Source: Adineta vaga (Eukaryota > Rotifera). From it: 64,000 bases of DNA. The first letter of the stretch is position 1. Each line of letters starts with the position of its first letter. A program made the translations under genes and the position numbers. The notes below the pieces were generated by a model. That model was given only the letters and a program-made list of their open reading frames with translations, did no database searches and was not told where the DNA came from. Below, piece after piece: positions 24,195-38,500 of the stretch. The stretch lies in contig CP075495.1 of NCBI GenBank assembly GCA_021613535.1, positions 7,316,001 through 7,380,000 on the forward strand. The letters are read 5' to 3'.

Positions 24195-27100
24195 ATGACA
24201 GTTCACATGAATTTGCAGAGTATCGATGAAACTACTGGTGATTCAATACGTAGACTGAAGATCGAACGATTAGCTGGTATTTTGTGATAGATTATCAACC
24301 TGTAGATTCATTTCTTTTCTTTTATAAAGATGAAACAAGTCGTTTACTATTTGGACATTCTACAAGTTTATTAGATGATATCTTTCATCATCCATTATCA
24401 ATTGATTATTTCAATGTCTATCTATCATTACCAGTAAGTAATCTCTTTATTAAGTTTATATATCTGCATTTGAAAGAGAAATTCAGATCTTTGGACAACG
24501 TGTTCTTTATCATCGTAAAATCCATCAACTTGATTTCGATCCACCATTAGCATCTAAATTTCAAGTAGGACATTTTTCTCTTTAAATTCTATCATTAAAT
24601 TATATGATATAGACTAATAATCAACTTTGTGAAACAACAAAACAATGGTTAATTGATTGTCGACTAGATAATTACATTCATACAGATATTTATATCGAAT
24701 GTCTACTTGTCTTATTACTAATCAAATCCGATGGTAATATTCACTTATTCACTCAAACACACATTACGAAAGAAAATATTATTTTTTAGAATCAATCCAC
24801 GTATTTATTGATGCAAAAGAAGTAACAATCGAAGAACAATCACATATATTCTCAACAGTAACTGATGTTCGACAATTTCATCAAGTAAATAAATATTGCA
24901 AACAAGAAGAAAAATCTATCTAGCATTGTAGTTTCTTCAATCGACTAGGGGAATTAAATATTGGAATTTCTTTATTGATTCTATGCGTGTATTACAATCC
25001 CGTTATTCTACTCGATTTCATCGTATTGATATTTCACATCTGAATTTCATTCACAAATATTATTCTCGTCAACAAGAATTTCGTTCAATAACAATCGATT
25101 GTACGAAATCATCTATGCCTGATTCTAGTACATCCGATACTATTTGGTTTCAAATGGCAATCAATGCAATGTATCAATTGCGTACTTATTGGTTACCACG
25201 CTATCTTACTCAAATATCATCAACAGTTCAAACTCAAATCAAACAATCGATTCTGCAGCAGATGGAAACTTACATTGAACCATCATCAGCTAACAATGAT
25301 GATAACAGTACTACTATTTCATTAGATCATCGATCTCATAAGAATGTAATACCCGACAAGATCAACTTAATTAAAATTGTTTTTGACAATATATCATATC
25401 TTGATTATTATCCACGACAACATACCCTCATTGAAACATCTAAAGAACATGGTTTTCAACAAGACAATGAAGTTCTCAACAAATTCGATGATCATCAAAC
25501 AGCAGTGGATCACACCCTTCAAATCCAAGAACAGCCATCTTCCGAACAATCCATTGAAGATTATGCGTCTGATGATAATCTAGAATTATTCTATCGAATT
25601 TTTGTATCTGATTCATTAGCGGGTGGTCCATTTTCTGACTATATTGCTTTAACATTATCAAAAACCGAAGCAGTTTCACTTCAGACATGCATTCGTTTTA
25701 TTACTGATGCAGAAGTTGTTTTGTCTCTGCCATCAGGAAACTTTAAAACAAGAATTCTTAAACAATTCATATCTCGGTAAACTCTTGAAATTCAATGATT
25801 TAAAAAGATTATTTTCTTGATTTATAGATATCTGACTGACTCAACAACAGATTACTTATCTTTGCAATTATTCGATAATATTGAAGAACAAAGAACCGAA
25901 TTAATCAAAGAATTACTTACAGAAAATACCAATGAAGCTTCTCTTCTTTGGAAAATGTCCTTGAAACTAACAAAAGTACATGATTCCTCTTTTCATACAC
26001 TTCATTGTTAATTGATATATTTTTATAAAGATACTGATTCCTCATTTTCTCAATTATGTTAAATTCGATCGAATACGATGTCTTATACAAGTATAACAAA
26101 TTACTTTCCATTTTCCATTAATTTTCTTTTTATTAAATAAAGAACAGATCTATGAAGACTACTAGTGTCATCGATGATCTGCATCAGTATATACCTTCGA
26201 TCAATTTCAAAGAACTACGAATCGATCAACATGCTAATTTAAAACAAACAGATTCCAATGAAAAAGATGTTTCTTCGGAAATAAATCTGAAATATTGTGG
26301 TATAGAATTGGATGATCTTCGGAGACCATTCAATGAAAATCAGTATCATACAGTTGAGAAACGAATCAATACTGATGAACAATGTGAATTTCGATCAAAT
26401 GAACAGTTTTATCGATTCACTGATGATGAATTTAAACCAGAATTACGTCAATTTTGCACAGAATTTCAATGGCAAGATACCAAACCTATTTCCGATAGAC
26501 GAGCTGATGCACAAATCATTTCTGCTCAACCAGATCTCATAGTATTCGAATCTATTTCTATGAAACAATAAAGTGTTCGTTTCTCGTTCTAGACATCCAT
26601 CAACGAATCTAAATCAATTGATAAAATAAAACAAAGTCTAATCGATACATTTACTCATGAAATTATATATTCTGCTCGAAACGTGATTGCAATAGATCAT
26701 TATGTATCTACTTTAATGAATGAAAGTCTTGATCTGTATAGAATAAATCGTTCATTAGAGCTAGAAGAAAGACCGTCATTGATGAATAATATGAATATAA
26801 ATGCACTGGTATTCTCTAACTTTGAAAGTCATCATCTGTATGAAAAACAAGATACAATGATCAAAACAAAATTTCTCTCTCCAAATGGTTTCTATTTTAT
26901 TAATTCATCAAATAACTGCATAGATCCTACTCTTCATACTTATCTTCAAAACAATCAATCCAAATCTATCAATGAATTTACACTTCATAAACAATTTGAT
27001 TCTTCTCCATCTTCATTTCGTGGTGTGATCAAAGAATTTACTATTGACGACTTCGGCATCGGCTACGTATCAAGTGATTTAATTGAAACCAATATATCAA

Positions 27101-27693
27101 TTGACAAGCAAGATCTTCTCAAATTTAATACAAAACTTAAATTGTACACTGATAATCATCTTGAATTTTTATTCGCTAACGTATACTCATGTACGATTGA
27201 TCCTGAAAAACAAGAATTACAACTTCATCTAGATCATTTCACTTTACCTCAAATGACACAATTGTCATCAAAAAGGATGAAGCGAATACATAACGATGAT
27301 GATGTCATCTTTCATGAATCAATATATTTTGCACCAAAAGATAAAAGTAATGAAATAAAAACGTCGATAAATGAAAGTCGAATTTCATCGTGGTCAAATG
27401 ATGATCAAAAACAACTACTAACATTTATTCAAAGTGAATTAATTCATCAACAATGGCCAGTACAAGAATATATCGGAATGAAAGAGAAAAGAAAATGGCG
27501 ATCATTAAAATTAGCTATAGATATATCAAATTTGAATGAAGAATTAATAGAAAATTATCATCATGATTTCGATTGGATCACAACTAATTATGATTTAGGT
27601 TCATTTGGTGAAAGAACTCCTGTAATTCAACAGAATATTTCAAAACAAATCACGAATGATAATGACTGCTGTTTGAATCCTTATTGTTACTAG
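24195..27693 (+). CDS. RGS22: RGS22-like multi-RGS-domain protein
   Basis: About nine exons, near 990 residues. Exon 1 (24195-24237) splices by a 53 bp intron to 24291. The N-terminal part matches RGS22: LSIDYFNVYLSLP-IFGQ, then a TKQWLIDCRLDNYIHTDIY segment. RGS-like bundles follow, with GIKYWNFFIDSMRVL and LRTYWLPRYLTQ, then LFYRIFVSDSLAGGPFSDY. Vertebrate RGS22 is a testis/cilium-associated protein with several divergent RGS domains that bind G-alpha subunits. The 3' half (26144-27693) joins in phase 0 at both its introns, so I treat it as the same gene. It has no recognisable domain and is Asn/Asp/Ser-rich. The RGS assignment is by pattern and order; the C-terminal third may be lineage-specific. 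Confidence 0.7.
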
Positions 27694-28129
27694 AATTCTC
27701 ATTGTCTAAAATCAATATTTCTCTTTAACAAACTCTGACATCTAATCAAATAATTATCAGAAGAGAGGAGACAGAGACAGAAATAGAGCAAAGAATCGTG
27801 ACTGACATCCAAAGTGTCTCTTCTGCATGATTACATTCGTCTTATTTTAATAGAACAGACGGATTGATAAACAATATGATTATCCTCATCTCTAAAGAAT
27901 TAATTCTGCCTCATCTAATAAGTTCATGCTCAAAAGAATTTCCAGTACATATGTCTAACAAAACTACCAAATCTTATAAAATATTGATCGATATTTCCTG
28001 ATAGCAATTCTATTCAATTTTTCGTTTTGAAATAAACGATTGAAAGTAAGAAAATGTTTTATATTATCATTCGAAGACAAAACAACAACAACAACAACAA
28101 CAACAATGATGATGATAACACATAGACAT
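27694..28129. other. Convergent spacer with (CAA)n microsatellite
   Basis: 436 bp between convergent genes. A trinucleotide CAA run of about 9 units followed by GAT units lies at about 28078-28112. No gene seen. Confidence 0.5.
28078..28105 (+). repeat. (CAA)n microsatellite
   Basis: About nine consecutive CAA units directly followed by four GAT-like units, in the 3' flank of the minus-strand gene ending at 28130. Confidence 0.9.
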
Positions 28130-29352
28130 TTAACATAAAGTTTCAGCATAAGTTTGTTTTTGTACATTCGTATCTTTTGAATAAATATCAAAATAGTTCG
28201 GATTACTCCATTGTGATGTATGAGGAAAATATTGTGCGACTTCAAGATCACATGGATCATCTGATGGTGGCACTTGTTCATAGATATTATACGTTGGACG
28301 TTGATAAAACGGTTTCGTTTTAGATTGCTGTCCAATAGGTTTAAATGCACTCGTTTTCGTACTAATTGTATCACTTAATGAAACATAATTTGATCGATTA
28401 TAATCATAATCTTTATTTGTATAACGATATGGATAATAATTATGGCAAGATGAAGATATTTCGACAGGATAATAATGATGACGACGATTACGATAATAAT
28501 TAGTGTTTTCCAAATTGGCCATCGTTGCTAAACGACGATATGATGATGATGAATATTGCGGAGAATTATTGATTGTTGAATAACGATAGGATGGTTGATG
28601 AGAATAACATTCATGTATGGAAGCATAGTTTTTATACTGTGGTTGGGACTGTTGTTGTTGTTGTTCTGTCGTTCTTTTCATTTGATTAGTCATTAATGGT
28701 TGGACATAGACAGAATAAACCTTTATTTTTGGAATATACATATATATTTATTTGAAAAAATATGAATTGTAATTATATCTTACCGGTTCAGTATATGAAT
28801 TTTGTTTATAAACGGATGATAAATAACGAGACTTTTGATTAGAGAGCGAATTTTGTTTACTTGTTATTGTATAAGTTTCTTCTGACATATGAGATAATGG
28901 TGTTGTTGATGTTGCTTTACTACAAGTTGTTACAGTTGATGTTGGTACATATGTTGATGATGAAAGTGGTTTTGAAGTTAATTTTGATTTAGCACGTTCA
29001 TATTGTTTACGTATAAAACTTGATAAACGAGAAAGATTTTTATTTGTTAGAGGTTTATCATAGGTAGAGTTCGTTGTGACTACAAGTGTTCTATTCTGTG
29101 TTTGTGATGATGATGATGGTTGTGTCGGTTTTTCATATCGTACGGGTAAAATTTCATGAATCGATTGAGGAGATTCATTCGCTGATATGGCTGATGATAA
29201 ATCACTATGATACCCACTAGAACTTGTCGTTTGTGGAGATATACGACGAGTATCAGTCATTGAAAGGTTCCCATTAGAACGCATAATTATTGACGAACGT
29301 GTTAATGGTGTTATTGGAAGTGATGTTAAAAGACAATCAAGACTTGTCCAAG
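28130..29352 (-). CDS. Unrecognised Ser/Thr/Tyr-rich protein, 5' end not found
   Basis: Two exons, 28784-29352 and 28130-28720, join in phase after EP. The acceptor at 29352 (TTTTAG) shows that an upstream exon exists; its position is unknown, so the start is missing. It might lie far away in the gene-poor tract above 29.4 kb. An internal ATG (IIMRSNGN) could also serve. The protein is disordered-looking: Ser-rich, with a basic helix (SSFIRKQYERAKSKLTS), a Gln run, and a Tyr/Arg-rich centre. The C-terminal segment DDPCDLEVAQYF...QWSNPNYFDIYS looks conserved and may be a short binding module. No catalytic or membrane motif. Family not recognised. Confidence 0.6.
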
Positions 29353-29926
29353 CTAAAAGAAAATAAATATGCAATTATAAAGAAATATTCGTACGTTATT
29401 GAGATCTATAATTCTTTTCTTAGAGCGAATGTCGTCGTATTGACATCAAGAAGACAAATTCTGTATGGTATTCTGATGAAGTAACGTATCAGTTGCTGTT
29501 CTGTTCTTTCAAGACGACATATCATGTTTCAACAGTGTTTGACGACAATAAACTTTTTTTTTAAAGGAAGCATACAACTTACTATCATATGGAGACAACT
29601 ACGAAGAATAAAACATACGCATGCGCAACACATATGAATTCATAGTATACTTGACCAAAGAGAGAAAGAGATAGATGCAGTAGGCATCACGGGGAACAAT
29701 TAGCGTGATAAGTGGCCTCCACATATGTATATATATATATATGAATGCATGCGACTTTTAAGAGCAATGCCTAATTTGTACGCAATGAAGTAAAGGATGC
29801 CGCTGATGCCATATACATTTACGAATGTGTATGTGTGTGCGCGTGTATATATAAAAATACATACAATCAACGACACAAGTGTATTGAGCGATGATCGCAG
29901 GGCGGCGACTATAACCAGTTACTCAT

Positions 29927-29947
29927 TGATGATGATGATGATGATGT
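29927..29947 (+). repeat. (GAT)n microsatellite
   Basis: Six to seven GAT units in the gene-poor tract. Confidence 0.85.
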
Positions 29948-30945
29948 AACAAACTCATTGATAAATATATTCAAAAAAAAGTGGCTATAACAATACAAGC
30001 TGCACATATATGTACATGGCATGGCAACGATGAAATGTCTAGCATCACTTGAAATCAATGCATACAATGTATCAATCCAATATATAAAAAAAGAAAGAAC
30101 AAAACGTATCGTTTGATCATATACATATGCATACATTTATCATGAATAAGTTAAGCAAAAGCTATATAGCTTTATTATTATTTTCCAATCCAATGAACGA
30201 GAAAATACGCAGGCGGAGAAAAAAAACTCGACAGAAATTTTCTATATGATTACTGATTCAATTGAATTCTCTCGTTCTTTCTCTCTTCATTGATTTTGAA
30301 CGGCATTCTTCAGACTGAACATATTTTCTCCATCTTCTACTTCAAGTAGTGTATTTTGATCATCCATAGTAACAGACAGTAGCAGCCGCAGCAGCGATAT
30401 ATGAGACAGACTTACAAAAAGAAAGAAAGAAAGAAAAATTCATTATCATTATTCACTAGACATAGTGGGCACATACACTAACAGTATTCGCCATAAGAGT
30501 GTCAATAGCTATAGACATTCAATTCATTGACTGTATATAAGGTATATGAGAATGTCGCGACACTGATGATATTATGATAACAAACTACATACCGTAGAGT
30601 CGACAATTACCTTTCGAGTTATGATGAGAATACTGTTGAGTATGTAGCAGCTGTTTCATCTCTTGACTGTCGGATGTGAATGTCTTTCGAATCAAACTAG
30701 AATACTGTCTTTTTCTTTTCTTCTTCATACCTTTTAACATTGAACAATGAATTGTACAAGAGAGAAGAAGAAAAAAAGAAGAAAAGAAAAGAATTGAAAC
30801 TTGATCAATCCTTTTTATGTATAGATGTGCGATTATGTCATTCTTAATAAAATTGTCTCTTTCTCAAGCCTTATAAACTGTTTCTGTTTGCGTAAAGGCA
30901 TAGATGAACTCTAATGTTTAATTTTCGCTTCTTTTCATTAAAAGG

Positions 30946-30966
30946 AAGAAAGAAAGAAAGAAAGAA
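30946..30966 (+). repeat. (GAAA)n microsatellite
   Basis: About five GAAA units; a similar shorter run is near 30419-30436. Confidence 0.85.
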
Positions 30967-33900
30967 ACTGACAAAGTAAAACAGAAATAATTATTAGTTT
31001 TGTGACTTACTATTCAATAAATATACAAATGTTATATATATATATATAAAATGAACAGAGATGAAATAGAAGGGTGGAACTTTTCTCTCTTTCCCTCGTC
31101 TTCTCTTTCTCCTTTGCTTGTATGTGCATACGAACGTTCTGGTTACGTCAACATCAATTTCTATCTACGCATGTAAACAATCCATTGTCGACGACGGCGC
31201 CGGCCTCATACATACGCAGACCTTTGTCCGTGAACGTATTTCCTGTAAAGAAAAAAACGCGAACTATTTGATTCATATACTGTTTAGACTACATCTCTGT
31301 TCAGCATCATCAACAGTTTATTTCGATGGTGACATTCTTCATCCCCTATATTTTTTCTCTTTGTATGTATTAACAGAACGCGAGAGAGGGATAGAGCAAT
31401 AGCAATTCAGAAATGATGAACATATACAAGATTTGAATCTCTGGTATATGAAACACATTTGCATATTTTCTCATACTAATCCACAGACAGACAAAATTCT
31501 TCTTATCAGTAAACATTACAACTCTCTCAAGGGAATGACAACGAAGCGGTCAGTTCTCCATCTGATTCAATTAGTTGAACGAAAGAGAAATGTCGTATTT
31601 TGATCAATTCATAGACGGATATTGTGTTTTATACTTACGTACTTAAATTGATTTGTGACGGATATATAAATATGAATATTAATAATCTGAAAATAACAGA
31701 ATAATTAATACACGATAGATTAAAATTTATTAACACTTGTATATACGGAAAGACAAAGCGAAAAAAGATTAACTAAATTAACCTTTCTATCTAACTTAGA
31801 AGATAGAATGTCAAAGATAAAGTTTAGTTTAGGATTGTACAATGAATGAATGAATAAAAGAAAAGAATAACAAAGTTTCTTCCTTCTAATCATAATGAAA
31901 ATGATAAAGAAGCTCTCTATATGTTCATGATGTAGTGAACAAAACTCGATTACCTTGCTGTCGAATTATTCTTCTTGTACTTGGTCCTATCAGTATGCAA
32001 GCCGCGAGTGTTTGTTCTTGAACTTTAGCTTCATCTATGCGAGAAAAACTTGTCAACACGATTACTTCTTATGTTCGAAGTAAAAGGTTTCCTTTTTCTC
32101 TCCCTCCTTCCCTCCCCTCCTCTATTTCTCCTCTCTTCTCTTCTATATCGATCTATCTTTTTCTTTCTAATAATCAATAATGCTCTTGATAGAAAAAAAA
32201 GAATACTGGGGTGGGAACCAGCTAACATGTATACATATTATATCATCTCTCATACGCGCGTTCTTCATCTTTCATCTTACACCGTTGCTTAGCTATAGTA
32301 GCAGAGCGAATGATAAGCTTTTTTCTCATCTTTATACATGTCCGTCTCGGCAAAGTATGATCAACAAAAACTATTGTATATATATATATATGAGACAATC
32401 ATGATCGTTTCTTCTTAGTCTTGCAACAGCTGTTAACAAAACTTGCAAGGTTTTTTTTTCTTCTTCTCCTACAAATGTTGAGCATCAATTATCAACATAG
32501 TGAATCCTAATCCTTTTCTCAATATATGTATGTTAAGAAGACAGAAGTATGCAAATTGCCTTGAAATTTTTTTTCTTCATACATATTACACATACATATT
32601 CATAGCATAGAATAATGTCTACTTATGTCATTTCTTTCTTGTCTTCAATCAATCGTTGGCTTCTTGAAATATTAGAATCTTATTACTGACACATACGTAT
32701 AGCAAAAAATTAATTTCTACTTAAATATGCACTAAACTATAAAATGAAACGTTCTTTTTCTTCGTCAAAGGAAGTGATGTTTATATCCGTTTTAAATCTT
32801 ACCTTTTCAATGTGTTATACAATTATATCAATGAAAATACATTGACCGATCTGTACGGATGTATATTTATATATACATACACATTTACTTGTGAGATTTT
32901 TTTAACGTGTGCATATAGACAAATAGACGTGTGTATTGGTCAAACAATCATCAATTGTTGTTGAAGTAATCGTATGTCGTAGAGGAGACGTGATTTTGAT
33001 GTTTATTGAAAGACAGAAACGAACTGTTAAGAAACATCGCAATGAGTTGATGACACATGCGATAAGATCGAATAATTTGACGAAAGATGCATACGAACAA
33101 TAACACGGAAAATATCTCAATGCTTACGTGAGAAGATGATTTATGTGTAATAAATTATCATGAATAAAATAAATAGAGGAAGACGGCGAATACTTTGAAA
33201 GACAATCTAATTAATTAAATAAATCATACGAAAAAATATATCAAACTCAAAAGAACTCGACGTATTTGATGACATACGTTTTCCAAGGAAAGATGACAGT
33301 TGTCATCTGTTTACTTATTTATTCATTAAGTCAATTGTAAAATCGGATAATTTAGTAGACCTTCGAAACAAGGATAAAACACGTTCGTAGGCAGTGTTGA
33401 TTACATGAATTAGAAAGACAGGCGAAGAGAGAGAGAGAGAATTATTTGAATTGTATTGTCTTATAAGTGTTGATATGTTTAAAAGAAAAGTTAAAAGAAT
33501 CTTAGTATATTATTACTAAATAACTATAAAAAATTTGTAGAAGTCGACTTTCATGAGTATTAAAACAAAGATACTGGAGGGAGGAAAGAAAGTATTAATA
33601 AACTTACTCAAAATATGTGCAACTATTCAATAAAATGAATAGAAAGAAAAAGAATGTGAACCGTTCAATGCATTGTTCTTGTTGTCGTTGTTTTATGCCC
33701 TAAAGCATATGAAATTCTATGCCGTCTTGATAGACAATTCAAAGTTAACAATGACACATTAGAATTCAAGTCTCAACGAATGATCAATCAATAGGTGTTG
33801 TTTGTCACGATTATAAAAGATAAAGAAAATTGTTGTGGGTGTTGTTTGATGATGAAACAGAAGCAATTTTGCTCTTAATGAGATTAGTTAGTGAGAATAC

Positions 33901-34334
33901 CAACGGCAAAAAGAAGTTAATTTAATTTGTTACAAAAGACTAATTCTTTTCACATATATATTTATCTAGATCGACATGCACGAGAGGAGAGTTTTTTTTT
34001 CTTCATTCTCTTATTTGTCATATATTTTTACAATCGATAAGTCGAAGTCAATATTTTTCCAATTATCAACAAGGTCTTCTTTCATTAAAAATCTATCGAA
34101 TCGACTGACCGTGAATAAGAAGGAAGAAAACTACTGTATTTTTTCTCGAAGAAATCTGTCATATGCAATTATATATTGTTAATTTTCAAGATAGAACGAA
34201 TTGAAAGGACTTTTTCTCCTTGAAAAATCAGACACATGTCAAACATTCGATCATAATCAATTTTTATTTACATCGGATAAGACCTGAAAAAAAAGAAATT
34301 ACACAAGTGAAACCAAGAAAAAGGAAAGAAGAAA

Positions 34335-35527
34335 TTATTGAACTAAATATTTGATACATGTCGGTTTATTCACTTGGACACTTGAACCAGTCGCTGTCAA
34401 TTTTCCTGTTGTATGATCAATTGAAAATACAACTAAATTATTTGAATTTTGATTAGCAACGATTAGATATTTTCCATCTGGAGTAATATTGAAATTTCGT
34501 GGATTTTGACCTTGAACACTGATGTATTGTATTGGTGATAAATGTCCATTTGTTAGATCAACTGAAAAAACAACGATAGAATCATGTCCACGATTAGATA
34601 CATAGAGATATTTTTCGGAAATTGGATGTAGAAGAAGTTCAGCAACAGAACTTGATGAAGTAAAATCATTTGGTAATGTTGAAATCGTTTGAATCGCATG
34701 TAAAGTAGGAAAATAATTATAAACTGTAACGGTATTTTTTAATTCATTTGCAACATAAACAAATTTTTGATTGGAATTAAAAACTAAATGTCGTGGTCCA
34801 GCACCAGGTTGAGCTGTGCGAGCAACATTAATTCGTACTAATGAACCATTTGATGGAGAAAATCGATAGATATAGATTTGATCCGAACCTAAATCAGCGC
34901 TGAGAAGATTTTGTTCTATTTTATCAGGTAAAATACAATGTGCATGAGGAGATTTTTGACGATCAGGATCAACTGATGAACCAACATGTTGATCGAAACC
35001 ACTATAAGCTTTTAAACTACCATCATTATTATCGATTGGTAAAGCAGCAACAGATCCATCGCCATAATTTGCAACGAATATATGTCCACCTGCTCGATTT
35101 GTTGATAGGTAACATGGACTTGATCCACCAGATGATTGTTGATTAATGAATGTTAAATGTCCTGATTGAGTTGAATCAATTTTAAATGCACTTATTCTAC
35201 CATTATTATCTTCATTAGCAGCATAAATATATTTATGTGTTGGATGAATAAGTACATATGATGGATTAGGTGTTGCAACAGCTAAACCCAATGGTGTTAG
35301 TGTAGAAGTTGTGTTATCAAGTGAAAATGCATAGATGCCTTTGCTATCATTTGGACCATCTCCTGTATATGTACCAACGAATAAAATTGTAGATGAAGCA
35401 TTGATGAACAATGGAGAAATACAGAAATTGACTAAACCGTTAGAAAATATAAACTATAGGACATAATGAAAATGATTTTTTATGAATGCATACTTATAAA
35501 ATAGATCCAAGATAGTAAAAGAAACAT
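34335..35527 (-). CDS. Secreted lactonase-family seven-bladed beta-propeller
   Basis: Two exons (35494-35527 and 34335-35431) with a 62 bp intron give 376 residues. Exon 1 adds a signal peptide (MFLLLSWIYFIINFCISPLF), so the product is probably secreted. The mature part matches the lactonase / 6-phosphogluconolactonase-like propeller family: FVGTYTGDGPNDSKGIY at the first blade, NPSYVLIHPTHKYIYAANE, PHAHCILPD, GAGPRHLVFNSNQKFVYVANE, and the last blade QNPRNFNITPDGKYLIVANQ with NKPTCIKY. Relatives hydrolyse sugar lactones or lack known activity. The family is common in bacteria and fungi and patchy in animals, so horizontal origin is possible, with intron gain and a eukaryotic signal peptide added later. 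It stands alone in a gene-poor region. Confidence 0.88.
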
Positions 35528-38500
35528 GATGATAAAATTATTGTCGAATGAATATGATGATTTTAAGAATGAGTTTATAAACGGTGAACACAGATGTCAA
35601 ATATTCACAGTATATTCATATAGATAGATAGTCTATAAAGCGAAAAGAATACTGATAACAGATAACTATATGAAATAAAAATATCGAGGACATTTGTTTT
35701 GACAAAGATTACAGAGTTGAAAGGTGAAGATTAGAAATCAATAAACAACAAATCTATCAGAGTTCATCAAATGAAAAATAAAATTTTCGAAAGGTGAAGA
35801 AAACGAGAGGAATCATTCTTTTTTTACTGGCAAGAATAGAGAAGCGAAAAAAATGTTTAGTACCGTTTAAATGGTCTTTTTCATTAGCAATAAGTATGGA
35901 ATATAATAGTATTAAATAATCATCAGTTTATTACAACCAAACTTCTAGTGACATGACTAAGTATTAATCGATCTATTGTTTCTTTTTCTTACATAATGTT
36001 GATACTGTATTTATTGATCTGTTCGGTTTTTTTTGTTTTGTGAAGATTAAGAATATAATGCAAAAGAAAATTTGTAATCGTATCTTCGTTATGTATTCAT
36101 TGAATGAAGATGGTGTGAATTTACTTTCATCAACCATTATCCTACTCTTATGAAATGATTTATATTTTTTCAATATCGTACTAACTATGATGTATACTTG
36201 TTCAAAATGAATTCGAATCTTCTATTTCAAAATATTTTCAAATTGTAATTTATTGCTCTAAGTCAGATTTTTCTTCATGTATAAATGTTCATTTATGCCA
36301 TTAATGTCGATAACATGCAATGCAAAGAAAGTTTTTAGCTAATATACATATTGACCTTTCATGTCAGTATCAGAAATAGAAATGCAGTACATATCGTTGG
36401 AGGTCAGATTATATGGTGCATAGCCTGCGATATTTGTATGCGTCATCTTCTTTATGGTATTTAAGAAATGTGTCTAAATAAATCGTTACTCAAAGACTAT
36501 CAATACCTTAATATTATCGTTAACTATCTCGAATCATAGATTCTTGTAATACATTAAGAAAAATTCTATTTATATCTCGTTGTACTATTCAAATATATTC
36601 TAAGTAAAACTTGATATTTATATATATATACAATTCAACTTAATGAATTGATTGGTATAGAAATAATGATCTGGAAATCGATGGAAAACAACATTCCATA
36701 CGCAATCATTCTATAAACTTTTCACGTTTTTGTTCCACCAATCAATTATACATTATTTTCATCAACCAGCCTATTGATTCATTCTTATCTTATGCTAATA
36801 TTTTGATAAATAGAAATTTAGATGAAACAGTAATGCATTAAGATGCTGAAATATCACAAAATTGGTTAGATTTAGTGACTAATGAAATGATATATAATTC
36901 ACCGAGGATTATTCTATCGTCAGAAAACAGTACAATATAAGGAAATATTTTATTCATATAAAAATTCATGCATTGTCCAGACCAAGCTGTGCAATATATT
37001 TTTCTACTTCCTCCGACAGTGGACGGAACAAGATTAGGAAATACGTGTTTTTGCTTATCTAATTCAACAAGTTTTCAATAATATCATTAAGAATCGATGA
37101 TTTACAAATCGGATACAACATAATCAATTTAAAATTGATCTTTCATAGATTCCTTTCTATTTTATCTTTTAATTAAAATATTTTTATAAATATAAACGAC
37201 AATCATAGCTAGCAACTAGTTCCGAATTTGATAAATGAAGTAACTAAGATCAAAGGTGAGTCTTCAAGAGAATAAAATTTGACATATTTAATCATAGATG
37301 TTATTCAAAAAAAGTTCATCATTAAAATAAATTATGAAGCTTATTATACTCATCCTTTAAAAAGAATATTCAAGCGAACATAATAGAAGAAATGTATTTT
37401 AAAAGCAAATTCATTCATTAAAAGACTACGAGAGAGCACTTATCTAAATTATTGATAAAACAAATCCTAAATTCTGTTGTCTTTTTTTTTCTATTCGATA
37501 TAATAAAAAATGGGCAATTATTATTTCTAAATGAGAAATACTTCGAAGATATCAAACTTAACATGGATAAATATTAACATAAATAACCTAGATAGATAAA
37601 GTTCAAATTGAACTAAATGAATCCACTTTTTGACATAAAGTGACATTCTGACATATTGAGAAAGTTTTCTGAATTATTGATGATAATTGACAAATATTTC
37701 CTGTACGTCGATTCTTTTCAAAAGAGAATCCTGTCTTCTGAATAAATTAATAATACAAGAAGATACTTCGATGAAAATAGTTCAGTTTGAAAAATGTTAA
37801 TTTCTATAAATAAAAGAATTTGAATTTGAAAATTTTCAATCAAAGGTTTTGCTCTCGTCTCTCATATTTATGTATGTGAAGAAATGAGTTGATTAGAAAG
37901 TCATTCAGTATTCAAGCTGATCATATAGACATAAAATGAACACTAAAATTCTCTTGAGATTAGATTAATGATTCTCTATTTAGAATTCTTTGACGTATAT
38001 TTGAATAGAAATTTATAGAAATTCATCTTAATATTATTCATCTTGATCAAAATTTTCCTGATTTCATTCTAAAATCTACCATTTCCAAAGAAAATCAGTA
38101 TCCATACAAATAGTGAAGAAAACAAAGATTGTTTTTTAAATATTATTTGATTATATTTAACCTTATTGCCATGCCTATGTTTTGTATATCTAATGGAACA
38201 ACTGTTTTCAACCAAGGATGCTATTATTATTATGAATGGACACAATCACAGTAAAAGCACAATAATGACAGACTCGTCAATTCATTAGTTTTCTTCTCTT
38301 TCTCTTTCTCTTTCTCATATGAAGTTATTCAGATTATATAACTTCGCCTTTAACATTGATCGATTTATATTTTACTTTATGAAAACTTCTCTTCGGTATA
38401 CAATTTCTAAATGGGAATTTTTCTCAACGAAGAGAAAGTAAAATCTATTGATTGATTTCATGCACATTTAAATCACTAACTATCTGGTAATTCTCCTGTC

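Larger units (their letters stand above)
29375..34334. other. Gene-poor tract, about 5 kb
   Basis: No supported exon on either strand. It holds microsatellites ((GAT)n near 29927, (GAAA)n near 30413 and 30946, (TA)n near 29734, 31033 and 32376, (GA)n near 33428) and pyrimidine/purine tracts. The 31.1-31.3 kb part is less AT-rich. It probably includes the missing 5' exon(s) and promoter of the minus-strand gene below, but none could be fixed. Confidence 0.5.

Noticed and set aside
26152-27693. A separate gene starting at an internal ATG after the RGS22-like part
   Set aside because: ACAAAA|GTACATG to AATAAAG|AACAGA joins in phase 0 and there is no intergenic space or promoter signal, so one gene is simpler.
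28078-28112. CRISPR-like or satellite array
   Set aside because: It is a plain CAA/GAT microsatellite; no spaced repeats were seen anywhere in the window.
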